In this document: piece by piece, positions 26,613 through 35,269 of the stretch
How positions within the stretch are numbered: the stretch's first letter is position 1
Layout of the letters: the number at the start of each line of letters is the position of its first letter
DNA from: DASUHT01 sp038230835
GTDB lineage: Bacteria; Actinomycetota; Thermoleophilia; Gaiellales; JAICJC01
DNA: 64,000 bases
Direction: 5' to 3'
Assembly (NCBI GenBank): GCA_038230835.1
Contig: JBBRMM010000010.1
Location: forward strand, 57,460-121,459
Position numbers and translations under genes: made by a program
The notes under the pieces: model-generated
The model's input: only the letters and a program-made list of their open reading frames with translations
Told to the model about the DNA's origin: nothing
The model's database searches: none

Positions 26613-27478
26613 CCTTCCAACAGATGATCGCCGCGCTGCAGTCGTACTGGCAAGACTTGGGCTGCGTAGTGCTCCATCCGTACCATACCGAGGTCGGGGC
26701 GGGCACTTCTAACCCTGCCACCTTCCTTCGCGTCTTAGGACGAGAACCGTGGCGCACGGTGTATGTCGAGCCGTCGATCCGCCCGACCGACGGCCGCTAC
26801 GGCGAAAGCCCGTATCGATTGCAGCAGTTCTACCAACTGCAGGTGATCCTGAAACCGTGCCCCTCCGACACCCAGGATCTGTACCTTCGCTCGCTGGAAT
26901 CAATCGGGATCGATACGGCCCGCCACGACGTGCGGTTCGTGGAGGACAATTGGGAGAACCCCAGCTTGGGGGCGTCTGGCCTGGGTTGGGAAGTGTGGAT
27001 CGACGGGATGGAAGTAACCCAATACACCTATTTCCAGCAGGCAGGCGGGATCGAGCTTGACCCGGTCTCGGTCGAACTGGCGTACGGCCTTGAACGCTTG
27101 GCGATGTACCTTCAGGACAAGAACCACGTACGTGACGTTGTCTGGACAGACAACATAAGCTGGGGAGACATCTTCCTGGAAAACGAACGCCAGATGTCCA
27201 CCTACAACTACGACCTCGCTGACACCGCGATGCACGCCCGCCTGTTCGACGAGTTCGAGGCCGAGGCGCGTCGACTCGCCCAAGCACACGTCCCACTGGC
27301 AGCGTACGACTACCTCCTCAAATGCTCCCACTCCTTTAATCTGCTCGACGCACGACGAGCGATCGCCGTCACCGACCGAGCCGGATACGTTCTGCGCATG
27401 CGGCGACTCGCCGAGTCCGTCGCTTTTGAGTATCTCCAACGCCAATCCACCTCACAACCGGTGCATCCGACACGTTGA
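26606..27478 (+). CDS. glyQ: Glycyl-tRNA synthetase alpha subunit, replacement copy
   Basis: Catalytic alpha chain of the alpha2beta2 glycyl-tRNA synthetase, 290 residues, complete. Signatures are HTEVGAGTSNPATFLRVLG, YVEPSIRPTDGRYGESPYR, ILKPCPSDTQDLYLRSLESIG, WENPSLGASGLGWEVWIDGM, VTQYTYFQQAGG, SVELAYGLERLAMYLQ and CSHSFNLLDARRAIAVTDR. Codon choice is less GC-biased than in the neighbours (for example tta, aaa and ctt appear), suggesting acquisition from another lineage. It starts inside the tail of the truncated native glyQ and must pair with the GlyS encoded beyond the island at 29654. As the only intact alpha gene here, it is presumably essential. Confidence 0.95.
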   Translation: MLTFQQMIAALQSYWQDLGCVVLHPYHTEVGAGTSNPATFLRVLGREPWRTVYVEPSIRPTDGRYGESPYRLQQFYQLQVILKPCPSDTQDLYLRSLESIGIDTARHDVRFVEDNWENPSLGASGLGWEVWIDGMEVTQYTYFQQAGGIELDPVSVELAYGLERLAMYLQDKNHVRDVVWTDNISWGDIFLENERQMSTYNYDLADTAMHARLFDEFEAEARRLAQAHVPLAAYDYLLKCSHSFNLLDARRAIAVTDRAGYVLRMRRLAESVAFEYLQRQSTSQPVHPTR

Positions 27479-27798
27479 CCGTGTTCAGACTGTCGCGGCG
27501 CTGGGGCACCTGACTTTGTGGCGGTAACTGCAGTGGACGAGACTCACCCCAGACTCCTCTGCAGTCGTCGCCGGCGTCGTCGGCGTGTTTGGCGCGGATT
27601 CACTTGGTGACGGACGGAGCCCGGGCGGTCTCGAAACGCTAGCACCAGAGTAAAGCTCGGAGCGGCGGGTGCCGAAGATCACTGAGACAAGCGGTGTGCG
27701 GCGCCGCCGATCACCCGATCTCGGATTCCACTAGGCGACGGTTCGGCGGCGCGGCGACTTCCGCTCGCCGAAGGCACCGTCTCCTGAGAGCTTGAGGT
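27479..27798. other. Non-coding stretch within the island
   Basis: 320 bases with short open frames on both strands, none resembling a known family. No hairpin terminator or tRNA was recognised. It may hold decayed sequence. Confidence 0.5.
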
Positions 27799-28473
27799 GT
27801 GAACATCACGTCGGAGCGACAAATCGAAGCGAACCGGTCAAACGCGTCCAAGTCGACGTAGCCACGGACCGAGGCTGGGAAAACGATCGCCAGTCGAAAC
27901 AGCCTCAAGCATGGCTTGCTTTCCAAGGATCCGCTGGTTCCGGGCGAGGACCCGGCAGAGTTCGCGGAGTTCCGTGACTCGTTGCTGTCGGAGCTTGCAC
28001 CGATCGGCCCGCTGGAGCACGAACTCGTCGACACCGTTCTGCACGCATGTTGGCGTCTTCGTCGCGCGCGCCAGATCGAAGCTGGCCTTCTCGGCACCGG
28101 CGTCGAGCAAGCCGAGACCGCACTCAACACTCCCGAAGGCTCACCCTCGGTGGGTTCCGTAACGATGCACTACTACTTCGCCAAAGACGAAAACGGTGAC
28201 CTGACGGAAATGGTTGAGGAACCACCCGAGCTTGTTGGGGTGAACGGTGGGCGGCTGGTTCCAGCAGGTGAAGCCCCTGACGAGCCGGAGGATGTCTCGA
28301 TTAGCGATCCGCCAACCGCGTACGGGCGTGCATTTCGGATCGATGCTCTGCGCACCTTCGACGTGTTTGGCAAGCTCGGCCGCCACGAGGCGCACCTCCA
28401 GCGCCTGCTGTTCCGGGCGCTTGCAGAACTACGCCGTCTCCAGGACGAACGCCGCGTGATCGCGTCCGGGTAG
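27799..28473 (+). pseudogene. Conserved hypothetical gene (STGPRT...LKHGLL family) with in-frame TAG
   Basis: From GTG 27799 the frame reads ITSERQIEANRSNASKST, then TAG (27859-27861), then PRTEAGKTIASRNSLKHGLL and on without a stop to 28473. The widespread family of unknown function has ANRxNAxxSTGPxTxxGK...NxLKHGL at its N-terminus, so the stop replaces the Gly of STGP. Downstream matches continue: VPGEDPAEFAEFRDSLLSELAPIGPLEHELVD and a helical C-terminus with RLLFRALAELRRLQDERR. Restart at TTG 27916 would give 185 residues lacking the conserved head. The role is unknown; members are often near mobile or variable regions. No signal peptide or membrane segment. Confidence 0.75.
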
Positions 28474-28515
28474 ATCATGGGCGTCACCGCGGCGGCCGGT
28501 CACGTGCGGCACGAA

Positions 28516-29475
28516 TCAGAACAGCGGGTCATCCGCGTAGGCGAGCTCGACCAGCTCCGCGAGCCGGTCGAAGCTTGGTCTCGCGTACAACGAAAGGTTG
28601 ATATCTGCGGAACCGGAATGCCCCATCACGGCTCGGCGTTCGAGATCGTACCCGCGGCCGATTACTCGAAGCGAATCGTTAAACGCCCGCCGAAATGCGT
28701 GAGCACGGGCTCCGACCCGTTTGACTGCGGCTCGGTCGAGGATTTGGGCGAGGTTGTAGCTCACGCTCCACGCGGTGAGCCCGCCGCCGCGGTTACTGGC
28801 AAAGAGATGGTCACCCTGGGCGCGCGCCGCGGCGCCACGCAGTTTGGGGAGGAGCCAGGAGTGGATCGGGACAACGCGTGGCTTCTCGCCCTTGCCGAGC
28901 ACCCGGATGCGACGCGAACCGACGTCAATCCACGATCCCTCGACCGTCTCGCCGTGTCGGTTTCGGATCATGGCGGGCGTCCAGCGGAGTGATGCGACCT
29001 CGTGGAGCCTCAGACCGGTCAACGAGAACGTCGAGACTAGAAGCAGTTCGCGACGTGACCGGCAAGCCGCAAGTGCCGCTCGTATGTCGCTCGGGCTCAA
29101 GAAATGCCGTTCGTGCAGCGCGGTGGCTGGAATCGAGATCCTTCGGCACGGATTCTTACCCTCGATGAGGTCGACATCAAGCGCATAGCTATACGCAGCC
29201 TTGACCGAAACCAGGTGTTGTCGGCGAGTCGAGCGCGCCAAAGCGGTCCCATCACCGCGAGTTCGCCCGTTGGGGGACTGTCGCAGCACGTCCCCGAAGT
29301 ACTCGTGCGCCCTGGCAGCTGGCACCGCGGCCGGATCGACCCCTTCCGAATCCAACCAGCGCTCCCACCGCGTAAGGAACTGCTGGTTCCTGGCCAGGGT
29401 CGAGTCGGCGACCCCCTTCTGGCCAAGGTACTGCAGGTATTCGGAAAAGATATGGTGCCGCGCCGAACTGGACAT
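28516..29475 (-). CDS. Tyrosine recombinase/integrase of the glyQ island
   Basis: Integrase of 319 residues distinct from xerD. The N-terminal SAM-like core-binding domain reads FSEYLQYLGQKGVADSTLARN. Catalytic residues are all visible: Arg in TGLRLHEVASLRW, Lys in GKGEKPRVVP, His and Arg in AHAFRRAF, His in MGHSGSADIN, and nucleophile Tyr in LSLYARPS. ATG 29475 has a TAACCT box nine bases upstream. It is located at the island's right edge next to glyS, facing inwards, as expected for an enzyme responsible for integration. No excisionase or relaxase gene is seen, so excision would need help or has been lost. Confidence 0.93.
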   Translation of the reverse strand: MSSSARHHIFSEYLQYLGQKGVADSTLARNQQFLTRWERWLDSEGVDPAAVPAARAHEYFGDVLRQSPNGRTRGDGTALARSTRRQHLVSVKAAYSYALDVDLIEGKNPCRRISIPATALHERHFLSPSDIRAALAACRSRRELLLVSTFSLTGLRLHEVASLRWTPAMIRNRHGETVEGSWIDVGSRRIRVLGKGEKPRVVPIHSWLLPKLRGAAARAQGDHLFASNRGGGLTAWSVSYNLAQILDRAAVKRVGARAHAFRRAFNDSLRVIGRGYDLERRAVMGHSGSADINLSLYARPSFDRLAELVELAYADDPLF

Positions 29476-29484
29476 CGGGGCGCG

Positions 29485-29490
29485 AGGTTA
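29485..29490 (-). promoter_or_regulatory. -10 box TAACCT for the island recombinase
   Basis: TAACCT on the minus strand, nine bases before ATG 29475; likely leaderless or nearly so. Confidence 0.45.
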
Positions 29491-29580
29491 CCAGTTCTCG
29501 ACGCCTCGAGGCAAGCCGCTCACCCGCGGAGTCGAGTCCGTCAGGCGCCGCCCTATCACCCTTCGCACCGCGCAGGCTGA

Positions 29581-29586
29581 TAGCTT
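29581..29586 (+). promoter_or_regulatory. -10 box TAGCTT upstream of glyS
   Basis: TAGCTT within CTGATAGCTTGCG, an exact 13-base copy of the native glyQ promoter core. GTG 29593 lies six bases downstream but is out of frame with glyS. Confidence 0.5.
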
Positions 29587-29592
29587 GCGGTG

Positions 29593-29673
29593 GTGACCGC
29601 GACCACCGATCCGGCTCCGATAGCGGGCAGCGCACCCCCCACAACCTCACCGCATGGCCGACCTCCTAGTTGA
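29593..29673 (+). CDS. Possible 26-codon leaderless leader ORF overlapping glyS start
   Basis: GTG 29593 follows TAGCTT by the usual six bases and opens a frame of 26 codons (Thr/Pro/Ala-rich) that ends at TGA 29671-29673, 20 bases inside glyS in another frame. glyS ATG 29654 has no Shine-Dalgarno sequence, so termination-reinitiation from this leader is conceivable. It could equally be chance. Confidence 0.3.
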   Translation: MTATTDPAPIAGSAPPTTSPHGRPPS

Positions 29674-31600
29674 GTTTGGGTGCGAGGAGTTGCCGGCGGT
29701 GGCCTGCCGGGAGGCGGCGCGCCAGCTCGACAGCCTGCTGGGCGCGGCACTGAAGCAGGCTGGGATCGCGGCGTCGGGGATTCGAAGCCACGTCGCCCCC
29801 CGCCGGCTCGCGGTGATCGCCACCGGCCTGCCTGCCGAGGGTCCGGAGGTCCGCAGCGAGGTACGCGGGCCGCGCGCCGACGCGCCGGCTCAGGCTGTGG
29901 CCGGGTTCGCCCGCAAGCAGGGGCTCGACCCGGTCGACCTGGTTGAACGCCACGGGCTGCTGTGGGCGATCTCCGATGTGGCCGCGACCCCTGCGGTGGC
30001 GCTGGTGCCGGAGGTTGTGACCCAGCTTGCGGCTGGTATCCACTTCTCGAAGTCGATGCGCTGGGAGGGTGGCCGCTTCTCGCGTCCGATGCGCTGGCTG
30101 GTGGTCAAGCTGGACGAGCGGGTGGTCGAGATGGAGCTCTTCGGGCTGCGATCCGGCGAGCGCTCGCGTGGCCACCGGTTCGCGGGCGGCGATGTCGACG
30201 TGCGCTCCGCTGCCACCTATCTTGAGGACCTGCGTGGCGTGCGGGTGGTGGCCGACGCGGAGGAGCGGAGGGACCTGATCGTGCAGGGGCTCGATGCCGG
30301 CGGCGAGTGGATCGACCCCGGCCGCAAGCTGGACGAGGTGGTGCACCTCGTGGAGTGGCCGGGCGTGCTCGAGGGCAGCTTCGACCGGCGGTTCCTCGAG
30401 CTGCCCGACCGGGTGGTGGTGACCGCCATGCAGTCGCACCAGCGCTACTTCCCGTTGACGGCCGACGGCGAGTTGGAGCCCCGGTTCCTGCTGGTCTCCA
30501 ACGGCGGCGATCCGGAGGTGGTCGCGCGCGGCAACCGGGAGGTGTTGGTGGGGCGGCTGGCCGACGCAGAGTTCGCATATCGGAACGATCTCGGGCGGGG
30601 CATCGAGGCGATGGCAGCCGAGCTCGACCGGGTGAGCTTCCTCGAGGGCAGCGGATCGATCGCCCAGAAGACGGCGCGGGTGAGTGAGCTGGCCGGTGGG
30701 CTTGCCGGCCGCGTGGGTGCCGGGCCCGAGACCCGGGAGGCCGTGGTGCGGGCGGCCGAGCTGGCCAAGGCCGACCTGGTGTCGAGCCTGGTAGGCGAGT
30801 TTGCCGAGCTGGAGGGCTACGCGGGCTCGGTGTATGCGCGGGCGGCCGGCGAGAGCGACGCGGTGGCGTCGGCGATCGCCGAGCACCACCTGCCGTACGG
30901 CGCCGGCGGCGACCTGCCGATGGGCGAGGCCGGCGCGATTCTGGCCGTCGCCGACAAGGCGGACACGCTGGCGGTGGCGGTTGGGCTCGGCCTCGAGCCC
31001 ACCGGCAGCCGCGACCCGTACGGCCTTCGCAGAGCGGCCGCAGGGGTGGTCGCGATCGCGCTTGCGCGCGGCTGGCTGATCGACCTGCCCGCGCTGGTGG
31101 GGGAGCGGGCGGCGGTGGACTTCGTGCTCGATCGCGTCGAGGCGGTGCTGACCGGCGAGGGCGTGACCGTCGAGGAGGTGCGCGCCGCCCGCGGCGCGGC
31201 GATCGAGCCCGAGCCGGTGCGGGTGGCGGGGCTCGCACGGGCGCTCAACGCTGCGGCCGGGTCGCGTCGGGACGTGCTGCGCGATGCGTACCGGCGGTGC
31301 ATCCGCATCCTCGGCGATGAGCAGATCGGCCATCTGCGAGTCGAGTTGATCGGGCCGCCCGCGGAGCACGACCTGTACGCCGCCTACGAGGGACTCCAAG
31401 GCCGGATCACCGACGTCACCCTGCCCGTGGCCGAGCGACTGGAGCGAGCCGCAGACCTCGCCGAGCCGCTGGCGAAGTACTTCGACGAGGTGCTGGTGAT
31501 GGATCCCGACCCGGCGGTGCGCGCCAATCGACTCCAGCTCGTCGGCAACGTCGCCGAGGCCCTGCGCACGCTGGGCGATTTTGACCAGCTCCCCGGATAG
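29654..31600 (+). CDS. glyS: Glycyl-tRNA synthetase beta subunit
   Basis: Beta chain of heterotetrameric glycyl-tRNA synthetase, which recognises tRNA-Gly and completes the enzyme with GlyQ. It has 648 residues, slightly short of the usual 680-700. Signatures are ADLLVEFGCEELPA at the start, the KSMRWEGGRFSRPMRWLV region, GHRF, VVEWPGVLEGSF, VVTAMQSHQRYFPL, FRFDLGR-like NDLGRG, and an HD-like helical part with HHLPYGAGGDLP. GSRDPYGLRRAA is also diagnostic, and the anticodon-binding C-terminus ends NRLQLVGNVAEALRTLGDFDQL. Originally it would follow glyQ directly; now the island separates it from the native promoter. Confidence 0.96.
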   Translation: MADLLVEFGCEELPAVACREAARQLDSLLGAALKQAGIAASGIRSHVAPRRLAVIATGLPAEGPEVRSEVRGPRADAPAQAVAGFARKQGLDPVDLVERHGLLWAISDVAATPAVALVPEVVTQLAAGIHFSKSMRWEGGRFSRPMRWLVVKLDERVVEMELFGLRSGERSRGHRFAGGDVDVRSAATYLEDLRGVRVVADAEERRDLIVQGLDAGGEWIDPGRKLDEVVHLVEWPGVLEGSFDRRFLELPDRVVVTAMQSHQRYFPLTADGELEPRFLLVSNGGDPEVVARGNREVLVGRLADAEFAYRNDLGRGIEAMAAELDRVSFLEGSGSIAQKTARVSELAGGLAGRVGAGPETREAVVRAAELAKADLVSSLVGEFAELEGYAGSVYARAAGESDAVASAIAEHHLPYGAGGDLPMGEAGAILAVADKADTLAVAVGLGLEPTGSRDPYGLRRAAAGVVAIALARGWLIDLPALVGERAAVDFVLDRVEAVLTGEGVTVEEVRAARGAAIEPEPVRVAGLARALNAAAGSRRDVLRDAYRRCIRILGDEQIGHLRVELIGPPAEHDLYAAYEGLQGRITDVTLPVAERLERAADLAEPLAKYFDEVLVMDPDPAVRANRLQLVGNVAEALRTLGDFDQLPG

Positions 31601-31603
31601 ACT
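31598..31603 (+). promoter_or_regulatory. -10 box TAGACT before the PPDK regulator gene
   Basis: TAGACT, whose TAG is the glyS stop, seven bases, then ATG 31611; leaderless geometry. Confidence 0.55.
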
Positions 31604-31610
31604 CATCCCG

Positions 31611-32447
31611 ATGGCCGAGAAGCTCGAGATCCATATCGTCTCTGACTCGACCGGCGATACCGCGGCTCGGGTCGCGCGGGCGGCGACGCACCAGTTCGAG
31701 GACATCGAGATCGAGATGATCCGGCATGCCCGGGTGCAGAGCCGCGAGCAGCTCGAGCGGGCCCTGGAGGAGGTGGCCGGGAGACCGGCGGCGGTGTTCT
31801 ACAGCGTGGTCGATGCCGACCTGCGCGAGGCGATGCTCGAGCTCGCTCAGGCGCGCCGGCTGGTGGTGCTCGACGTGCTCAGTCCGGCGTTGGGCGCGAT
31901 CGCGTCGGCGTCGGGCATCCAGGCGAGCATGCTGCCGGGCCGCACGGCGCCGCTCGATGCCCACTACTTCCGGCGGATCGCTGCGATCGAGTTCGCCGTC
32001 AAGCACGACGACGGCCGTGGCGCCGACGATCTCGCGCATGCCGACATCGTGCTGGTGGGCGTCTCCCGCACGTCGAAGACGCCGACCTCGATGCACCTCG
32101 GGTACCTCGGCCACATGGCTGCGAACATCCCGATCGTGCGCGGGATAGATCCCCCGCCGGCGCTCTTCAGCGTCGATCCGTGGAAGGTGGTCGGGCTCAC
32201 GATCGACGCCGAGCGGCTGGTGGAGATCCGTCGCCGTCGGGTGCGCGCGCTGGCTGCCGGAGCCAATGCCCGGTATGCCGACCTGAGCGAGATCTACGAG
32301 GAGCTCGACCTCGCCTCGACGCTGCACAAGCGGCTTGGCTGTCCGGTCATCGACGTATCGGGTCTCGCCATCGAGGAAGCCGCGGCACGGGCGGCGGAAC
32401 TGGTCACCGAACGCCGCCGCGCCGCCTTCGACGGCGCCCACGCCTGA
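31611..32447 (+). CDS. Pyruvate,phosphate dikinase regulatory protein (PPSR/DUF299)
   Basis: Bifunctional ADP-dependent kinase and Pi-dependent pyrophosphorylase that switches PPDK off and on by (de)phosphorylating a Thr next to its catalytic His. It has 278 residues. The start EIHIVSDSTGDTAARVARAA and the P-loop GVSRTSKTPTSMHLGYLG are family hallmarks, followed by NIPIVRGIDPP and LAIEEAAARAAELV. ATG 31611 is fixed by the TAGACT box. Its target ppdK is the next gene, beyond a repeat pair, so enzyme and regulator are neighbours but separately promoted. Confidence 0.94.
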   Translation: MAEKLEIHIVSDSTGDTAARVARAATHQFEDIEIEMIRHARVQSREQLERALEEVAGRPAAVFYSVVDADLREAMLELAQARRLVVLDVLSPALGAIASASGIQASMLPGRTAPLDAHYFRRIAAIEFAVKHDDGRGADDLAHADIVLVGVSRTSKTPTSMHLGYLGHMAANIPIVRGIDPPPALFSVDPWKVVGLTIDAERLVEIRRRRVRALAAGANARYADLSEIYEELDLASTLHKRLGCPVIDVSGLAIEEAAARAAELVTERRRAAFDGAHA

Positions 32448-32451
32448 CCTC

Positions 32452-32675
32452 ACGACTCCGTCGCGCAACTGTCACGCGGTCCGTACGGGGTCTGACCCCG
32501 GGGTGGGGTGCGGGTGGCCACCCGAACGGGTGGGGCGTCTGGGCGGGCGCGGTGGTGGCGTGTACCTCCGTGTCCTGCCTCGCCCCGACCGCTCACGACT
32601 CCGTCACACGACCGTCACGCGGACCGTTCGGGGTCTGACCCCGGGGTGGGTCGGGTGGCCACCCGGATGGGTGGG
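32452..32675. repeat. Pair of direct repeats with GGGGTCTGACCCC core (copy B)
   Basis: Cores are at 32487-32499 and 32630-32642, 143 bp apart, exactly the period seen at 1047/1190. Each unit also carries GGGTGGCCACCC. The pair lies between the PPDK regulator and ppdK, ending some 30 bases before the ppdK -10 box. Spacer sequence between the two units is only weakly similar to copy A. Confidence 0.85.
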
Positions 32676-32705
32676 GCGGCTGCGGCGCCTGTGGGGTGGG
32701 CTGGG

Positions 32706-32711
32706 TAGAGT
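32706..32711 (+). promoter_or_regulatory. -10 box TAGAGT before ppdK
   Basis: TAGAGT, eight bases, then ATG 32720. Confidence 0.55.
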
Positions 32712-32719
32712 GCCCGCGC

Positions 32720-35269
32720 ATGCCCGAGTACGTCTACGAGTTTGCCCGCGGCGATCGCAGCATGCGTGCGCTGCTCGGCGGCAAGGGTGCGAATCTCGCC
32801 GAGATGACGGCCATCGGTCTGCCGGTGCCGGGCGGGTTCACGATCACCACCGCCGCGTGCCTCGAGTACCTGCGGGCCGGGGGAAGCTGGCCGGACGACC
32901 TCCGTGAGCAGCTCGGCGCCGCCGTCGAAGCGCTCGAGCGGCAGATCGGCAAGCGCTTCGGCGAGGGTGAGGAGCCGCTCCTTGTGTCTGTCCGCTCGGG
33001 AGCGGCGGTGTCCATGCCCGGCATGATGGACACGATCCTCAACCTCGGCCTCAACGACGAGTCGGTCGCACGCCTGGCCACCGCGACCGGCGACGAGCGG
33101 TTCGCCCTCGACTCCTACCGGCGCCTGATCCAGATGTTCGGAAACGTCGTCATGGGTGTCCACGGCAGCGTCTTCGAGGACCTGCTGACCCGTGCCAAAC
33201 TCGCCCGCAAAGCAGCCACCGATGTCGACCTCGACGCCGCCGCGCTGAGCGAGCTCGTCGGCCGCTTTCGTGACGCCTACCGGCGCGAAACCGGGGAGGA
33301 CTTCCCGCAACGCCCTCGCGACCAGCTCGAACGGTCGATCGAGGCCGTGTTCCGCTCCTGGAACACACCGCGCGCGGTCGCCTACCGCCGTCGCGAGCAC
33401 CTCTCCGACGACATGGGCACAGCCGTCAACGTCCAGCAGATGGTGTTCGGCAACGTCGGCCCCGAGTCCGGCACCGGTGTCGCCTTCACCCGCAACCCGT
33501 CGACCGGTGCCGCCGAGCCGTACGGGGAGTTCCTGGCCAACGCCCAGGGCGAGGACGTGGTGGCCGGCGTGCGCACCGCGCCGCCGCTGTACGCCCTGCG
33601 CGACCAGCATCCGCAGGCGTACGCCGAGCTGCTGGAGGTGATGGCGCGGCTCGAGCGCCACTACGGCGACATGCAGGACGTGGAGTTCACGGTCGAACGC
33701 GGCAAGCTGTACATGCTCCAGACACGAAGCGGCAAGCGCGAGCCGCGGGCGGCCCTGCGGATCGCCGTCGACCTCGTCCGCGAGGACGTGATCGACCGCC
33801 GCCGGGCGCTGATGCGGGTGGACGCCCACCAGCTCGAGCACGTGCTGCGCCCGACCGTCAGCCCGCGCGACGAGCACCCGGTGATCGCCACCGGGCTTCC
33901 GGCCTGTGCCGGCGCCGCGGTGGGCATCGTCGTATTCGACGCCGCGCGGGCCGTCGAGCGCGCCGACGCCGGCGACGTCGTGATCCTGGTGCGCGCCGAG
34001 ACCTCGGCCGAGGACGTGCCGGGGATGGCCCGCTCCGCCGGCGTCGTCACCGCTCGCGGCGGCATGACGTCCCACGCCGCCGTGGTCGTCCGCGGCTGGG
34101 GCACCCCGTGCGTGGTCGGCGCCGAGGCGATCCAGGTGGACGAGCAGAACCGAAGTTTCCGCGCGGGTGGCCACGAGGTGCAGGAGGGCGCCGTGATCAC
34201 GGTCAGCGTGGACGACGACCAGGGCCGGGTGATCCTCGGCGCGGCCGAGCTGGTGCCTCCGCCGCCCGACACCCTGGAGGAGCTGCGTACCGTCACCGGC
34301 TGGGCGGACGACGTCCGCCGACTGGGAGTGCGCGCCAACGCCGACACGCCGGCGGATGCCACCCACGCGCGTGAGCTGGGGGCGGAGGGGATCGGGCTCT
34401 GCCGCACCGAGCACATGTTCTTTAGCGAGCGCTGGCTGCCCGTGATGCGGCGCATGATCATGGCCCGCACGCTGGAGGATCGGCAGGCGGCCCTGGACGA
34501 GCTGCTGCCGCCCCACCAGGCCGACATCGAGGGCATCCTGACCGCGATGCAGGGGCTGCCGGTGACGATCCGGCTGCTCGACCCGCCCCTGCACGAGTTC
34601 GTTCCCGACGTCGCCGAGCTCCATGAGGTGAACCCCATGCTGGGCACCCGTGGCTGCCGGCTGGGGCTGATGCACCCGGAGATCTACGAGATGCAGGTGC
34701 GCGCGGTCGTGCGCGCCGCGCGGGCGACTGGCCACACCGGGGTCGAGATCATGCACCCGCTGGTCGGGTTCGCCGACGAGCTGCGACGCCTGCGCGACAT
34801 GACCGAGCGCGTGATCAAGGAGGAGGGCGGCGCCGATCTCGGCATCCGCATCGGCACCATGATCGAGGTACCCCGCGCGGCGCTGACCGCCGACGAGATC
34901 GCCACGGCTGCCGACTTCTGCTCGTTTGGCACCAACGACCTCACGCAGATGACGCTCGCCTTCAGCCGCGACGACGCCGAGAACGGCTTCCTGCCGCACT
35001 ACCTGGAGACGCGTCTGCTGCCGGCCAGCCCGTTCGAGACGCTCGACCGCACCGGTGTCGGGCGGCTGATCTCGATCGGCGTGCGTCAGGCGCGAGCGGC
35101 GCACGCCAAGATCAGCCTCGGGGTGTGTGGCGAGCACGGCGGCGACCCGCGCTCGATCGACTTCTTCCACTCGGTCGGGCTCGACTACGTCTCCTGTTCG
35201 CCCAACCGCGTGCCGACCGCGCGCCTGGCCGCTGCCCAGGCCGTGATCGACGCGGAGGATGCGGAATGA
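32720..35269 (+). CDS. ppdK: Pyruvate, phosphate dikinase
   Basis: Interconverts pyruvate + ATP + Pi and PEP + AMP + PPi. It has 849 residues, the usual bacterial length. The N-terminal nucleotide-binding domain starts VYEFARGDRSMRALLGGKGANLAEM and contains SVRSGAAVSMPGMMDTILNLG and GTGVAFTRNPSTG. The swivelling domain has GGMTSHAAVVVRGWGTPCV, with phosphohistidine about residue 452 and the regulatory Thr two residues before it. The C-terminal PEP-binding barrel has GIGLCRTEHMFF, NPMLGTRGCRLG, FGTNDLTQMTLAFSRDDAE and GVCGEHGGDP with the catalytic Cys. Regulator encoded just upstream. Its stop overlaps the ComB-like gene by ATGA. Confidence 0.97.
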   Translation: MPEYVYEFARGDRSMRALLGGKGANLAEMTAIGLPVPGGFTITTAACLEYLRAGGSWPDDLREQLGAAVEALERQIGKRFGEGEEPLLVSVRSGAAVSMPGMMDTILNLGLNDESVARLATATGDERFALDSYRRLIQMFGNVVMGVHGSVFEDLLTRAKLARKAATDVDLDAAALSELVGRFRDAYRRETGEDFPQRPRDQLERSIEAVFRSWNTPRAVAYRRREHLSDDMGTAVNVQQMVFGNVGPESGTGVAFTRNPSTGAAEPYGEFLANAQGEDVVAGVRTAPPLYALRDQHPQAYAELLEVMARLERHYGDMQDVEFTVERGKLYMLQTRSGKREPRAALRIAVDLVREDVIDRRRALMRVDAHQLEHVLRPTVSPRDEHPVIATGLPACAGAAVGIVVFDAARAVERADAGDVVILVRAETSAEDVPGMARSAGVVTARGGMTSHAAVVVRGWGTPCVVGAEAIQVDEQNRSFRAGGHEVQEGAVITVSVDDDQGRVILGAAELVPPPPDTLEELRTVTGWADDVRRLGVRANADTPADATHARELGAEGIGLCRTEHMFFSERWLPVMRRMIMARTLEDRQAALDELLPPHQADIEGILTAMQGLPVTIRLLDPPLHEFVPDVAELHEVNPMLGTRGCRLGLMHPEIYEMQVRAVVRAARATGHTGVEIMHPLVGFADELRRLRDMTERVIKEEGGADLGIRIGTMIEVPRAALTADEIATAADFCSFGTNDLTQMTLAFSRDDAENGFLPHYLETRLLPASPFETLDRTGVGRLISIGVRQARAAHAKISLGVCGEHGGDPRSIDFFHSVGLDYVSCSPNRVPTARLAAAQAVIDAEDAE

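Larger units (their letters stand above)
26490..29580. mobile_element. Putative glyQ-targeting integrated island with its own replacement glyQ
   Basis: About 3.1 kb between the break in native glyQ and the glyS upstream region. It contains a complete divergent glyQ, a broken conserved hypothetical gene and a tyrosine recombinase gene pointing inward at the right end. Overall GC is lower than in the flanks. Edges are approximate. TACCAGT occurs at both ends (26481-26487 and 29489-29495) as a possible short core, but the missing 3' part of native glyQ was not found on the right, so simple insertion is not the whole story. Confidence 0.6.

Noticed and set aside
26481..29495. TACCAGT as a proven attachment core
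   Set aside because: Seven bases can match by chance, and the missing glyQ 3' end is not next to the right copy. Mentioned only as a possibility.
29593..31600. GTG 29593 as a longer glyS start
   Set aside because: It is out of frame with glyS by one base (61 bases to ATG 29654), so it cannot be an N-terminal extension.
32615..35170. Long minus-strand open frame opposite ppdK
   Set aside because: Shadow of ppdK on the other strand; no start signal or family pattern.
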